A stretch of DNA of 40,569 bases from Terriglobales bacterium (GTDB lineage: Bacteria; Acidobacteriota; Terriglobia; Terriglobales; Acidobacteriaceae): assembly GCA_025934025.1 (NCBI GenBank), contig JAICYU010000005.1, forward strand, positions 1 to 40,569, written 5' to 3'. The notes under the pieces are model-generated. The model saw only the letters and a program-made list of their open reading frames with translations. It was not told where the DNA came from and ran no database searches. This document shows, one piece after another, positions 10,378-19,809 of the stretch (the first letter of the stretch is position 1; each line of letters begins with the position of its first letter). The position numbers and the translations under genes were made by a program.

Positions 10378-12171
10378 CTAGAAGGTTCTCCCCGAGTTCA
10401 TGAACAAGTGTTCAAGAATTGGCCCCAGGCTAAGCACTGGGAAAAAGGTGAGGGCGCCCACAATGATGATCACGCTCACCAGCAGAGCGGTGAACAGCGG
10501 CGTAGTAACCGGAAACGTGCCCGGCGAAGGTGGGACGACCTTCTTTCGGGCCAAATTGCCGGCCACCGCCAGCATCGGCACGATCATCAGAAATCTTCCA
10601 GCCAGCATGGCAAATGCCATGGCCAAGTTGTACCAGCGATTCGCTCCCAATCCCGCAAAAGCGGAACCGTTGTTGCCTGTGGCCGAAGTGAATGCGTACA
10701 GAATCTCTGATAGACCGTGCGGGCCATGATTATTGAGGGTGGCCAGTCCTTGCGGCAAAAGCGATGAGGCAGCGGCCAGCAGAAGGATCATCAATGGAAA
10801 GATGAGTATGTACAACATCGCCATCTTCACGTCGTAGGACTCGATCTTCTTGCCGAGATATTCCGGCGTTCGTCCAACCATCAGGCCGGCAATGAACACG
10901 GAAAGCACAACAAAAATCAGGATTCCGTATAGACCCGCCCCTACCCCTCCGAACACTACCTCCCCGAGCATGATGTTCACCAGAAGCACCATGCCGCCGA
11001 GAGGTGTGTAAGAATCATGCATGCCGTTGACCGCGCCACAGCTTGCATCGGTGGTGATGGTGGCGAACAGCGCAGAATCGGCGATTCCGAAGCGCACCTC
11101 CTTGCCTTCCATGTTCCCGCCGGGCTGGAGCGCGGTGTGTGTTTCATCCGCCCCTTTAAGCAATGGATTGCCGCGTGCTTCCGCCCAATATGTTGTGGTA
11201 ATTCCGACCAAGAAGAGTACGGCCATGGCGGCAAATACAGCCCAGCCATGCTTCTGCGATCCGGTCATGCGCCCTAAGGTGAAGGTCAGGCCAGCAGGTA
11301 TCAGGAAAATGAGCACCATTTCGACAAAGTTGCTGAAAGGGGTGGGGTTTTCGAAGGGATGGGAGCTGTTGGAATTCAAAAAACCGCCGCCATTGGTTCC
11401 CAACTCCTTGATTGCTTCTTGCGAGGCAATTGGACCCTGGGCGATGGTCTGCTCGGTAATCGTGTCCATCACCTGCTTTCCACTCGCATCGAAAACTGGC
11501 TTGCCGTCTTGTCCCACTCTCTGCACCAACTGCGGTTGGATCAGCCTTGCGGTATCGTATGGCCTGAAATTCTGGATGACTCCTTGCGAGACCAGCACCA
11601 GAGCCGCTACCAGCGACAGCGGGAGGAGCACCCAAAAAATTGCCCGTGTCATATCGACCCAGAAATTTCCGATGGTTTCTTTCTCCCGCCGCGCAATCCC
11701 GCGGATAAATGCCACCGCCAAAGCCATTCCCGCTGCGGCAGAAACGAAATTGTGAAACGCAAGGCCCGCCATCTGTGTGAGGTAGCTCATGACCTGCTCG
11801 CCGGAGTAAAACTGCCAATTGGTATTGCTGGTGAACGAAGCAGCGGTATTGAATGCGAGATCTTGCGGAATGGCAGGAAATTTCTGCGGGTTGAGCGGCA
11901 GCCATTGTTGGGTGCGCTCCAGCAAATACAAGCCCAACATCGACACTGCGCTAAACAGCAGCGTGGCAATTGAATATTCAGTCCAGCGCATTTCGCGGTG
12001 CTCGTCCACACAGGTCAGCTTGTAGAGCGTTTTCTCGATGGGCCGCATGACCGGGTCGAGCCACGTCCGCTCGCGGGAAAACACCTTCGCCATGAAGACT
12101 CCCATGGGTTTGGTGAGCAGCAGCATCACCGCACAGTACACGAGAATTTGCAGCCACCCGTTCAGCGTCAT
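10378..12171 (-). CDS. kdpA: Potassium-transporting ATPase subunit A
   Basis: 597 aa polytopic; [53 protein letters not shown]. Confidence 0.98.
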   Translation of the reverse strand: MTLNGWLQILVYCAVMLLLTKPMGVFMAKVFSRERTWLDPVMRPIEKTLYKLTCVDEHREMRWTEYSIATLLFSAVSMLGLYLLERTQQWLPLNPQKFPAIPQDLAFNTAASFTSNTNWQFYSGEQVMSYLTQMAGLAFHNFVSAAAGMALAVAFIRGIARREKETIGNFWVDMTRAIFWVLLPLSLVAALVLVSQGVIQNFRPYDTARLIQPQLVQRVGQDGKPVFDASGKQVMDTITEQTIAQGPIASQEAIKELGTNGGGFLNSNSSHPFENPTPFSNFVEMVLIFLIPAGLTFTLGRMTGSQKHGWAVFAAMAVLFLVGITTTYWAEARGNPLLKGADETHTALQPGGNMEGKEVRFGIADSALFATITTDASCGAVNGMHDSYTPLGGMVLLVNIMLGEVVFGGVGAGLYGILIFVVLSVFIAGLMVGRTPEYLGKKIESYDVKMAMLYILIFPLMILLLAAASSLLPQGLATLNNHGPHGLSEILYAFTSATGNNGSAFAGLGANRWYNLAMAFAMLAGRFLMIVPMLAVAGNLARKKVVPPSPGTFPVTTPLFTALLVSVIIIVGALTFFPVLSLGPILEHLFMNSGRTF

Positions 12172-12172
12172 T

Positions 12173-12262
12173 TCAGAATTTCTCCGGACGCAGGAGTGCG
12201 TACATCAGGTAAATCAGCAGCAACGCACTGACGAGGACCAGCGAGATATTTTCCAGATTCAT
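12173..12262 (-). CDS. kdpF: KdpF small membrane subunit
   Basis: Own translation: MNLENISLVLVSALLLIYLMYALLRPEKF (29 aa), immediately upstream of kdpA; below the size cut of the ORF track. Confidence 0.88.
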   Translation of the reverse strand: MNLENISLVLVSALLLIYLMYALLRPEKF

Positions 12263-12271
12263 AGACATCCT

Positions 12272-12358
12272 TCACTTCAACTTGTCACAGGCGGCGGTGT
12301 ATCCGATCGCGATAAGGAAGAATACGACAGTAAAGACGATCATCAACAGGTCGTTCAT
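12272..12358 (-). CDS. Small single-TM protein between the porin and kdpF
   Basis: Own translation: MNDLLMIVFTVVFFLIAIGYTAACDKLK (28 aa), 9 nt before the kdpF ATG, same strand, hydrophobic. Confidence 0.65.
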   Translation of the reverse strand: MNDLLMIVFTVVFFLIAIGYTAACDKLK

Positions 12359-12378
12359 CAGCGAACCTCAATTCAGAG

Positions 12379-13857
12379 CTACCATGCGCCTTGTTTCTGG
12401 CCAAACCACCAGAGAAGGCCCAGCGTGGCCGTCGTTTGTTCTTTTTTAAATACGTTCGGAAGGTCTGCCAGGAAGAACGGCTGATTGGAGAAATCCCGAC
12501 GCCACTCTGCCCTCGCCAAGAACCCGTCGGCAAATTTGTATTCGTAAGTGATGGTCGCTTCCTTCAGCGCCTGTGTGACACCGGTGAATAAGCCTCCTCG
12601 ATCCGACATGTACTCGGCGCGGCTGGCTACCGCGACTTTTGGCGTTACCTGATAACGAACGTAGGCCGCACCACCAGAAACTCGCTGTGGAGGAGAATTG
12701 CTGAACACGCGACTGATAACGTAGTCGCCTTCGGCCGCCAAAGTCCAATCCGGCGTTGCCTTCCAGATCACATAGCTGTCGAAGATATGTTCACGTCCGG
12801 CAGGGACAGGGTTGATATTGCTGATGGGCAAGCCGGGATGGGTCGCTTCCGCCGGCAACCCCGGATTCAGGAGTGCAACTACGTCCCGCTGCTCCTGCCC
12901 GAAGTAGTAATTGACGTTCCACGTCAGCGTCTTTTGTGGTTTGAGAACGAACGCAAACTGCTGCGACTTGAAGCCATTAAAATCTTCGGTTTGTTGTGCC
13001 CCATTGCTGAGCATGTACGTGAAATTGATTTCGGGATTGAGATCATAGCTGGCCCGAAAGCCCATGTGATAAAAGGGCAGGAAATCAAAATAAAGAGAGC
13101 GGGAATAATTGATCTGGTCTTTGTTGTAATTTCCTTCCGGTCCCAGCGAACTGGCCCATTTTCCAAAATCAACCGTTAACCCTTTCCCGACGGGGAAAAC
13201 GTAAGTTCCGTATGCCTGCCAGATTGGGCGGTAGACCTGAGGCCGAAGTTCGTTGGCCGCACTGCCCTGAACTGTTTCCGTGGCCTGCCCGTATTGGAAA
13301 TCCACGCGCACGCCGAAACGCTGGTCCAGGTCGACGTTGGGGGCATGTTCAAGAATGAGATTTGCCTGGCTCAGGCTGAAGCTGTTGCTGCTGACATCGT
13401 AGGCGCGCAGCAGGTTCACCCGTCCGATTGGCTGATTAAAGTTGTAGCCGTAGTAGCCGTCGAGAGCGCCATTGAGGGTGGTGCCTTTGAGGAAGTTGAT
13501 AGACGATCTGTCTTCCTGACCGATGGTTCCGGCTTGGGCTGCACTAGGTTCTGCGCTGGATGTAGACGTTGCCGTCGGAGAAACAGATCCGCTTGCGCTC
13601 CTGCCGCTCACAGTTGATTCCGCGTCAAGCCGCGCTTCCAATTGCTGTATTCGGGCGCGCAATTGCTCGAGTTCCTGAGCAAGCTCCGCACTGGAACGGT
13701 CGCCCCCGAGCGCGCGGTCGGACTTCCCTGAATCATCGGCACATTGGGATTGTGCGTAAGTTTTTCCGCAAAATTGGAAACAGAGGAGGACCACCAAACC
13801 CGGCAACATAAGGTTTCTGAGCAGGAGTCTCGATGTGATGCTGATATCCATCTCCAT
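12379..13857 (-). CDS. Outer-membrane beta-barrel porin (BBP2/DUF1597-like)
   Basis: Signal-like N-terminus, coiled-coil LAQELEQLRARIQQLEARL, then amphipathic barrel with DGYYGYNFNQP...GKWASSLGPEGNYNKDQINYSRS...; co-oriented with kdp genes. Confidence 0.82.
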   Translation of the reverse strand: MEMDISITSRLLLRNLMLPGLVVLLCFQFCGKTYAQSQCADDSGKSDRALGGDRSSAELAQELEQLRARIQQLEARLDAESTVSGRSASGSVSPTATSTSSAEPSAAQAGTIGQEDRSSINFLKGTTLNGALDGYYGYNFNQPIGRVNLLRAYDVSSNSFSLSQANLILEHAPNVDLDQRFGVRVDFQYGQATETVQGSAANELRPQVYRPIWQAYGTYVFPVGKGLTVDFGKWASSLGPEGNYNKDQINYSRSLYFDFLPFYHMGFRASYDLNPEINFTYMLSNGAQQTEDFNGFKSQQFAFVLKPQKTLTWNVNYYFGQEQRDVVALLNPGLPAEATHPGLPISNINPVPAGREHIFDSYVIWKATPDWTLAAEGDYVISRVFSNSPPQRVSGGAAYVRYQVTPKVAVASRAEYMSDRGGLFTGVTQALKEATITYEYKFADGFLARAEWRRDFSNQPFFLADLPNVFKKEQTTATLGLLWWFGQKQGAW

Positions 13858-13894
13858 GAACGATCCTCTTCCGATCTTCTTTTTTCCGGCCAGT

Positions 13895-14188
13895 TCATTG
13901 CAGCTTTGTTTGTCTAAGCCGCGTCTCGGAGAAGTTCTCCTCCGTTGTCGCCTGCTCTGGCGTGGCTTTAACGCTTACTCGATCGTCATCTCTGTCGATT
14001 GTGGTTTGAAAATCTGGAATTCGAGCGTACAGGTCAGCATTTTTGGGGTCTTGCCGCAATGCTCTGGTAAAACCGATCAAACAGAACACAAGAGCAGCCA
14101 ACGAAAACCCCAGAATCACGTAAAGTACGATATTCGCCATTCGGCCCTGCATTACGCGTTCCGGCAGCCCCATCCCGAACGATCCCAA
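13895..14188 (-). CDS. Small membrane protein of unknown function
   Basis: 97 aa with one TM (MANIVLYVILGFSLAALVFCLIGFTRAL), upstream of the porin on the same strand; true start may be the internal MANIVLY. Confidence 0.55.
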   Translation of the reverse strand: MGSFGMGLPERVMQGRMANIVLYVILGFSLAALVFCLIGFTRALRQDPKNADLYARIPDFQTTIDRDDDRVSVKATPEQATTEENFSETRLRQTKLQ

Positions 14189-14400
14189 GTAAACAAGCCC
14201 AGCAATAAAAGTGGCCTAAAGGATTCCTCAAATTTCCCTAAAGAAGGTGAGGGCCGTTGGCGCCGCCGCACCAGGCAATTCCGGAGGCAGTTCTAGCTGG
14301 AGGCGAAGTTCAGGGCAAAATGCACAGGCAATGGCAAAGATAAAACCTTGGCGCTTTGACATTGAGCGCTGGGAGGTTGGGAAGGTGCAAGGCTCAGATG

Positions 14401-15099
14401 TCAGTCGTTGCTAGGTTGAAAGCGATAGCCGACCCTGGGCTCGGTCAGGATGTAACGCGGCGTGCTACCGGGCTCGATTTTTTTACGCAGGAGATTCATA
14501 AAAACCCAGAGATATTCCGCTGACTGGGAGTTCTGCCCACCCCAAACCGCGGTCAGCAGCCTCCGATGGGTCAGTACCTTTCCCGGATGGCGGGCCATGT
14601 ATAGCAGGAGATCGAATTCCTTTGGAGTAAGGTGGACGTCGCGGCCTCGAACTAACACGACGCGCGCCTGCACGTCGATATGAAAATCGCCAGCATCAAT
14701 CGGCTCGGCGTCCTCATCTTCTTTGCCAATATTAGGGCGGCGCAAATTTGCTCGAATGCGGGCAAGCAACTCGTTAATACTGAATGGCTTTGTGACGTAA
14801 TCGTCTGCCCCCCTATCCAACGCCTCCACTTTGCTTTGGTCCTCTCCTTTGACGGAAAGCACAATGATGGGAACTTGTGAGCGGTCGCGCAGGCTCTCGC
14901 ATAGTTCGACCCCTGTCATTTTGGGCATCGACAAATCGGTGATTACGAGGTGCGGCTTCCAACTTGCGAAGGCTTCTAAACCAGCCTCCCCATTATTTGC
15001 AACCTCAACTTCATACCCATGCATGCACAAACTGGCCTTTAGAGTGCGAGTAATCTGGGGTTCGTCATCGACTACCAAAATTCTGGGCCGCTCGGACAT
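14401..15099 (-). CDS. kdpE: KdpE-like response regulator (OmpR family)
   Basis: VVDDEPQITRTL, ITDLSMPKMTG, DYVTKPFSINELLARIRANLRR, winged helix ending EPRVGYRF; lies in the kdp locus. Confidence 0.88.
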   Translation of the reverse strand: MSERPRILVVDDEPQITRTLKASLCMHGYEVEVANNGEAGLEAFASWKPHLVITDLSMPKMTGVELCESLRDRSQVPIIVLSVKGEDQSKVEALDRGADDYVTKPFSINELLARIRANLRRPNIGKEDEDAEPIDAGDFHIDVQARVVLVRGRDVHLTPKEFDLLLYMARHPGKVLTHRRLLTAVWGGQNSQSAEYLWVFMNLLRKKIEPGSTPRYILTEPRVGYRFQPSND

Positions 15100-15268
15100 T
15101 CTTCCGCCTCACACGCGCTGTGACCATTGAACAGCAATTTGCCTAAAAAACAAATAAAGGACTCGTGCAATGTTGCAATCTCTGCCAGCCTGCGGTCCGC
15201 TGCCTTGGGCAGCAGGTCCGGGGCAATCATCGGCACAGCTCTGAAACGATCAGCTACAATTCATTTTC

Positions 15269-16705
15269 GTGAAACTGTCTCGTGTCACTGCTTTCAGGTT
15301 TGCCACCGCTCTGCTCACCGTTGTTATCATCGTCGTCTTTTATTTCAAATTTGTACACCTGAACCCGACGACCGTCGCTCTGAGCCTGCTAGTCGCGATC
15401 TTGGTTGTATCAGCGGCTTGGGGATTGCGATACGCAATTGCCATGTCGATTCTGGCAACCCTCTGTTTCAATTTCTTTTTCCTGCCTCCCATCGGCACGC
15501 TGACCATCGCCGATCCGCAAAACTGGGTTGCATTGATGGCGTTCCTGTTTACAGGACTTGTTGCCAGTCACCTCTCCGAGCGCGTTCGACGGGAGGCCCG
15601 CGACTCACAAAGACGGCGCATTGAAGTTGAAAAACTCTACGCATTCTGCCAGAGGCTGCTTCTTAGCGACAATACGCATGAGCTGCTGAAGTCGATTCCT
15701 TTTCATGTGGTCGAAGTCTTCGGCATGGCAGAGGCTGCCGTTCACATTTCGGCAAAGGACGAGATTTATCGATTCGGCGGAGAGGGCGAGCAATTACCCG
15801 CCGCACTTCTCAAACATGGTTCCCTTCAGGGAGAACTCGTCCTGGAAATTGACAAAGGGCTTTCCGTGACGCCTCTCCATATGGGAGTAAAGATAGTAGG
15901 CAGTCTCGCTATGCGGGGCGAAATGCTTTCCCGTGAAACGCTAGAAGCAGTTGGGGGATTGATCGCGATAGCCATCGAACGGGCCGAAGCCCTCGAAAAA
16001 CTCATGCGAAATGAAGCGTTGCGCGAGAGTGAGCGGCTGCGATCCGCTCTCCTTGATTCCATTACGCATGCATTTCGCACCCCGCTAACTTCCATCAAGG
16101 CATCCGCCACTAGCTTGAAATCCGAGGCCATTGCAAATGATGAACAGCGGCGCGACTTTGTTGAGATCATCGACCAAGAGAGCGACCGGCTGAATCGTCT
16201 GATCGGTGAGGCAGTGGAAATGGCCCGTCTCGATGCCCACGAAGTGAAGCTGCAATTGGAGCCACACCAGATTCTTGAACCAATCCAGGCTGCGCTCGGC
16301 GAATCTAAGAACGTGATTGCCGCTAACCCCATTGACATCCGCGTGCCTCCGGACCTGCCTCCTGCCTTAATGGATCTCGACTGGATTACAAAGGTCATAC
16401 AACATTTGGTCGAGAACGCGGTCAAATACTCCGAGCCGGGCCAGCCGATCTGTATCAGCAGTGAACTTCGGAACGGCAACTTAATCACAAGCGTTGTGGA
16501 CCGAGGGGTAGGAATCAATGAGGCGGAGCGGGCATTAATTTTTGACAAATTTTACCGGGCTCAGAGCGAGCGCTATAGAGTGCAAGGCACCGGCATGGGA
16601 CTGGCGATTGCAAAAGCGATTGTGGAAGCCCATGGTGGTCAGATCGAAGTCACCAGCCAGTTGGGGCGCGGATCGGTGTTCTCATTTGCCCTTCCCGTGG
16701 CCTGA
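15269..16705 (+). CDS. KdpD C-terminal-type sensor histidine kinase (DUF4118 TM domain, HisKA, HATPase)
   Basis: Four-TM DUF4118 segment ([25 protein letters not shown]), [47 protein letters not shown]. Confidence 0.9.
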   Translation: MKLSRVTAFRFATALLTVVIIVVFYFKFVHLNPTTVALSLLVAILVVSAAWGLRYAIAMSILATLCFNFFFLPPIGTLTIADPQNWVALMAFLFTGLVASHLSERVRREARDSQRRRIEVEKLYAFCQRLLLSDNTHELLKSIPFHVVEVFGMAEAAVHISAKDEIYRFGGEGEQLPAALLKHGSLQGELVLEIDKGLSVTPLHMGVKIVGSLAMRGEMLSRETLEAVGGLIAIAIERAEALEKLMRNEALRESERLRSALLDSITHAFRTPLTSIKASATSLKSEAIANDEQRRDFVEIIDQESDRLNRLIGEAVEMARLDAHEVKLQLEPHQILEPIQAALGESKNVIAANPIDIRVPPDLPPALMDLDWITKVIQHLVENAVKYSEPGQPICISSELRNGNLITSVVDRGVGINEAERALIFDKFYRAQSERYRVQGTGMGLAIAKAIVEAHGGQIEVTSQLGRGSVFSFALPVA

Positions 16706-16759
16706 ATGGCCTAACCTTTGGCCGTGATCGAAACGATTCATCGTTTCGATCCCCCCAAT

Positions 16760-16792
16760 GCCCCTTGCGCTATAGAAAACCAAGGGGCTTTT
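16760..16792 (+). terminator. Rho-independent terminator of the DUF4118 kinase gene
   Basis: GCCCCTTG-13 nt-CAAGGGGC followed by TTTT. Confidence 0.75.
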
Positions 16793-17057
16793 GTTGGTTG
16801 CGAATCAAAGAGCTTCGGCGCGGACGGGATGCTGAACCGCCAAAGTTCTAAGATCGTCACCTAGGGCGCGCCAGACCTTTTAGCACATTTCGCCTCATGG
16901 TCTTCCTTGTATGTGCTCCAGAGCAAAACTCATGGACGCCTTTACGCCGGCCAAACCGACGACATTGGGCGACGACTTTAATGCACAAAATGGGATTGAC
17001 CCGGTCAACGAAAGAACTTCTAAACTACGCATCCCCTAGTATTCCTGAACCATTCTG

Positions 17058-17086
17058 TTGACAAACGTCGCCGGTAGGCATATGCT
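17058..17086 (+). promoter_or_regulatory. vapBC promoter (sigma-70-like) with overlapping palindromes
   Basis: TTGACA, 17-nt spacer, TATGCT; GCATATGC at 17078-17085 and again at 17090-17097. Confidence 0.6.
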
Positions 17087-17093
17087 CTGGCAT

Positions 17094-17345
17094 ATGCTCA
17101 AGAGAATTCGTAGAGCCAGAGAACAACGGGTAAAGCTTTTTCGGAACGGACGAAATCAGGCTGTGCGCATTCCCCGCGAGTTTGAACTTCCGGGAAAAGA
17201 CGCGATTTTGCGGAAAGAAGGTGCGCGTTTGATCCTTGAGCCGGTTCCACCCAAATCGCTTCTAGCCTTGCTCGATACTCTGGAGCCAATCAAGGAAGAG
17301 TTTCCACCGATAGCTGAACTGCCCATTGACCCGGTCAATTTCTAG
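17094..17345 (+). CDS. vapB: VapB-type antitoxin (AbrB/SpoVT-like)
   Basis: MLKRIRRAREQRVKLFRNGRNQAVRIPREFELPGKDAILRKEG...; immediately upstream of a PIN gene. The track start at 17058 overlaps the -35 box, so ATG at 17094 (or 17082) is preferred. Confidence 0.88.
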   Translation: MLKRIRRAREQRVKLFRNGRNQAVRIPREFELPGKDAILRKEGARLILEPVPPKSLLALLDTLEPIKEEFPPIAELPIDPVNF

Positions 17346-17749
17346 TGCGTTATCTCCTGGACACGAACATCATTTCTGACTTAATACGCAATCCTCACGG
17401 ACAGGTGGCGCGACACATCCGAGAAGTTGGCGAGACGCAGGTCTGTACCAGCATTATCGTTGCGGCAGAATTGCGTTACGGCGGCATCAAGAAAGGATCG
17501 CAACGGCTCTCTGCCCAGCTTGACGCGGTCCTCAGCGCTCTTGAGGTGCTGCCTTTGGAAGCGCCTGCTGACGAAATCTATAGCCTAGTCCGATCTCGTC
17601 TCGAACGAAGCGGAAAGCCGGTCGGCGGAAATGATTTGCTTATTGCTTCGCAAGCGATTGCGCTGAACTGCGTCCTCGTAACCGATAACGCACGCGAATT
17701 CTCCAGGGTCAACAATCTCAGAAGCGAGAATTGGCTTCGATTAATTTAA
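17345..17749 (+). CDS. vapC: VapC-type PIN domain ribonuclease toxin
   Basis: MRYLLDTNIISDLIR...; PIN acidic residues (DTN, E in AAELRYG, NDLLIASQA, TDNAREF); GTG start overlaps the antitoxin TAG. Confidence 0.92.
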   Translation: MRYLLDTNIISDLIRNPHGQVARHIREVGETQVCTSIIVAAELRYGGIKKGSQRLSAQLDAVLSALEVLPLEAPADEIYSLVRSRLERSGKPVGGNDLLIASQAIALNCVLVTDNAREFSRVNNLRSENWLRLI

Positions 17750-17799
17750 ACGGCTCTTGAATCGGCTCCGCCCCGCTCGCGCCGGCAACCACTAATTTT

Positions 17800-18288
17800 T
17801 CATGTGCCTTGGCCATGCCCCTTGCTCTTGAACATCCGAGTGTCATAGCTCAACGCCGTCACATCTTCGATCGCGAGTTTCCTGAAATCAGAATGAGCAG
17901 GATTGATCAGGCAGTTGTGCTCCTCCGGCGCCAGCACTGAAGGAACGAAGAGCAAGCAATGCTTGCCTCGTTGAGCAAAGTCATCGCCGATTCGGGCGAG
18001 TTGCGGAGGCGCAGCGGGATCGCGCCAGTTTGGCGGGAGCCTCGCAATTTCAATTCGTTCCGATTGCAGGTCTGCAGGAATCTGCGCGACGGCAAGTACC
18101 AGGTCCTCCGGCGGATCGTCCTTATCGAGGTGAACGAAGTATTCAAGCTGTGCCAGCGACTGGTGCTCTGATGCGTAGCTCAGGCGAACTCCAGGACTCG
18201 ACCAGCGCCCGCCGTAGAGATAAGCGCCTTCACCGTCGAAGGGATTGCGGGCAATTTTTTTTCGCAGCACCCGGTAAAGCCGGATCAA
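17800..18288 (-). CDS. RES domain toxin
   Basis: IRLYRVLRKKIARNPFDGEGAYLYGGRWSSPGVRLSYASEHQSLAQLEYFVH is RES-like; TTG at 18288 overlaps the antitoxin TGA. The track ORF extends to 18408 but that extension overlaps the antitoxin. Confidence 0.85.
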   Translation of the reverse strand: MIRLYRVLRKKIARNPFDGEGAYLYGGRWSSPGVRLSYASEHQSLAQLEYFVHLDKDDPPEDLVLAVAQIPADLQSERIEIARLPPNWRDPAAPPQLARIGDDFAQRGKHCLLFVPSVLAPEEHNCLINPAHSDFRKLAIEDVTALSYDTRMFKSKGHGQGT

Positions 18289-18722
18289 CTGATCCCGCCG
18301 TAGGCGATCCGGCCAAGAACGTTTTCGACCTGGCGCGCGCCTAACTCGGTATCGAGCACTGCGACGGGCGAAATGCCGCCAAGGGCGCGGTTGGGACGCT
18401 TCAGCCAATGAAGGGCGCGTTCATGGCCGCCAAGAAATTCGTTGGCAAGGGCTACGATGCGCGCGAGCCGGTAAAGCCGATCAGACTCGTAGCGGGCCAG
18501 CCTGCCGGTTCGACGGCGGCGCTGCAAGCTGCGAGGCGAAAGATCGAGCGCGGTTGCCAGTTCCTTCAATGTGAGTCCTGAAGCCCGCATCAGTTCTCCC
18601 ACAACGCGAGGCGGAAAGCCCTCTTTGATCGCTTCACGCATGTCGCGCTCGCTGGAGAGGGCACGCCCAAGAACTCCTTTACCGCCAAGTCCCTGCACGA
18701 CGGCTTGCAACTCATTGGTCAT
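18285..18722 (-). CDS. RES-associated Xre/MbcA/ParS-type antitoxin (DUF2384)
   Basis: LTLKELATALDLSPRSLQRRRRTGRL...RALHWLKRPNRALGGISPVAVLDTELGARQVENVLGRIAYG. Start at 18722 or 18737. Confidence 0.88.
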   Translation of the reverse strand: MTNELQAVVQGLGGKGVLGRALSSERDMREAIKEGFPPRVVGELMRASGLTLKELATALDLSPRSLQRRRRTGRLARYESDRLYRLARIVALANEFLGGHERALHWLKRPNRALGGISPVAVLDTELGARQVENVLGRIAYGGIS

Positions 18723-18790
18723 TATGTCGCTTATCATAGCGACAAATGGCGGGTTACGTCAAATCAGCGACACCTCCCTATCTTGCGGTT

Positions 18791-19504
18791 CTATCGTGGT
18801 CTGCTGGCCATCAGCAGCAACGCCCCAATCCGTTTGAAGTCGCGCAGCTCTTCGGCGTTCTTGAACCACTTGCCGGAATAGGTCTCGGGCGTGGGGCTGC
18901 GGTCAGGAATGCGGCGCGCTTCAACATCAACGAAGCCATGCTTCTGCAGGAGAGTGATGTATTCAGCTTCTGAAAGCGCCTGTACCGGAACCTTGAGCTC
19001 TCCGACCCAGCGCAGCGAGTAGTGATTGTCTCTATATAAGTTAATAAGGATAAACAGGCGGCCACCCGGCGCCATCACGCGGCGAAGCTCGTCCAGTGCC
19101 GCTCCCTGATCGGCGTAGTAGTAAAAGGACTCGACGGACAATACCTTACTGAAAGTGTTATCAGCCAGGGAAAGACTCTCGGCCGAGCCCCAGAGATAGC
19201 GCACGTTGCCGATTCCCGTTGAAGCCGTTTCTGCCCGGCGCAGCATCTCGTCCGCCACATCCACCCCGACCACTTCTCCGCCCGTTACGACTCGCGCCAT
19301 ACGTCGCGAGGCCCATCCGGTGCCGCAGCCCAGATCGAGCACGCGATCGTTCGGCTTCAGGTTCATCAGGGCAAGCGTCTGATCTGTGATGTCGGAATGA
19401 TGGCCCTCCATCTCATCGCCACGGCCGGCCGCGGCCCATTGATTGAACTCCTGTTGCAGGTTTTTGTCGGCTTCGCTCTGGATCGGTTCGGTTCGAATGT
19501 TCAT
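18791..19504 (-). CDS. Class I SAM-dependent methyltransferase
   Basis: VLDLGCGTGWASRRMARVV, GVDVADEMLRRAE, LRRVMAPGGRLFI. Confidence 0.88.
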   Translation of the reverse strand: MNIRTEPIQSEADKNLQQEFNQWAAAGRGDEMEGHHSDITDQTLALMNLKPNDRVLDLGCGTGWASRRMARVVTGGEVVGVDVADEMLRRAETASTGIGNVRYLWGSAESLSLADNTFSKVLSVESFYYYADQGAALDELRRVMAPGGRLFILINLYRDNHYSLRWVGELKVPVQALSEAEYITLLQKHGFVDVEARRIPDRSPTPETYSGKWFKNAEELRDFKRIGALLLMASRPR

Positions 19505-19551
19505 GGGTCTATGCTACAGTGAAAACTTTCGCGGACTCAATCCACGCTGCA

Positions 19552-19713
19552 ATGACTCAACCTGCCAATCCGCAACAATCCCCGGAGCCGCTCTACTGCC
19601 CGAACTGTGCACGGGCGGTAAAGGATCCTCTTACGTGTGGCGACTGCTCGGCTGTGATCTGCCGCGTCTGCGGCACGCCCCTTGAAGCGCCCGAGGACCT
19701 GGGAATCGGATGA
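19552..19713 (+). CDS. Small zinc-ribbon-like protein
   Basis: MTQPANPQQSPEPLYCPNCARAVKDPLTCGDCSAVICRVCGTPLEAPEDLGIG; three CxxC pairs. Confidence 0.6.
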   Translation: MTQPANPQQSPEPLYCPNCARAVKDPLTCGDCSAVICRVCGTPLEAPEDLGIG

Positions 19714-19809
19714 ACCAGATTGCCGGAATTGCCAAAATTGCCAAAGGTTGAAAATTGAAAGAGCACGATCACCCGCCGCGAGAGTATCACCAAGAATTAC
19801 CAGATCAGC

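Noticed and set aside
9688-10710. 340-aa plus-strand ORF
   Set aside because: Antisense to kdpB/kdpA; Ser/Arg/Pro-rich shadow translation.
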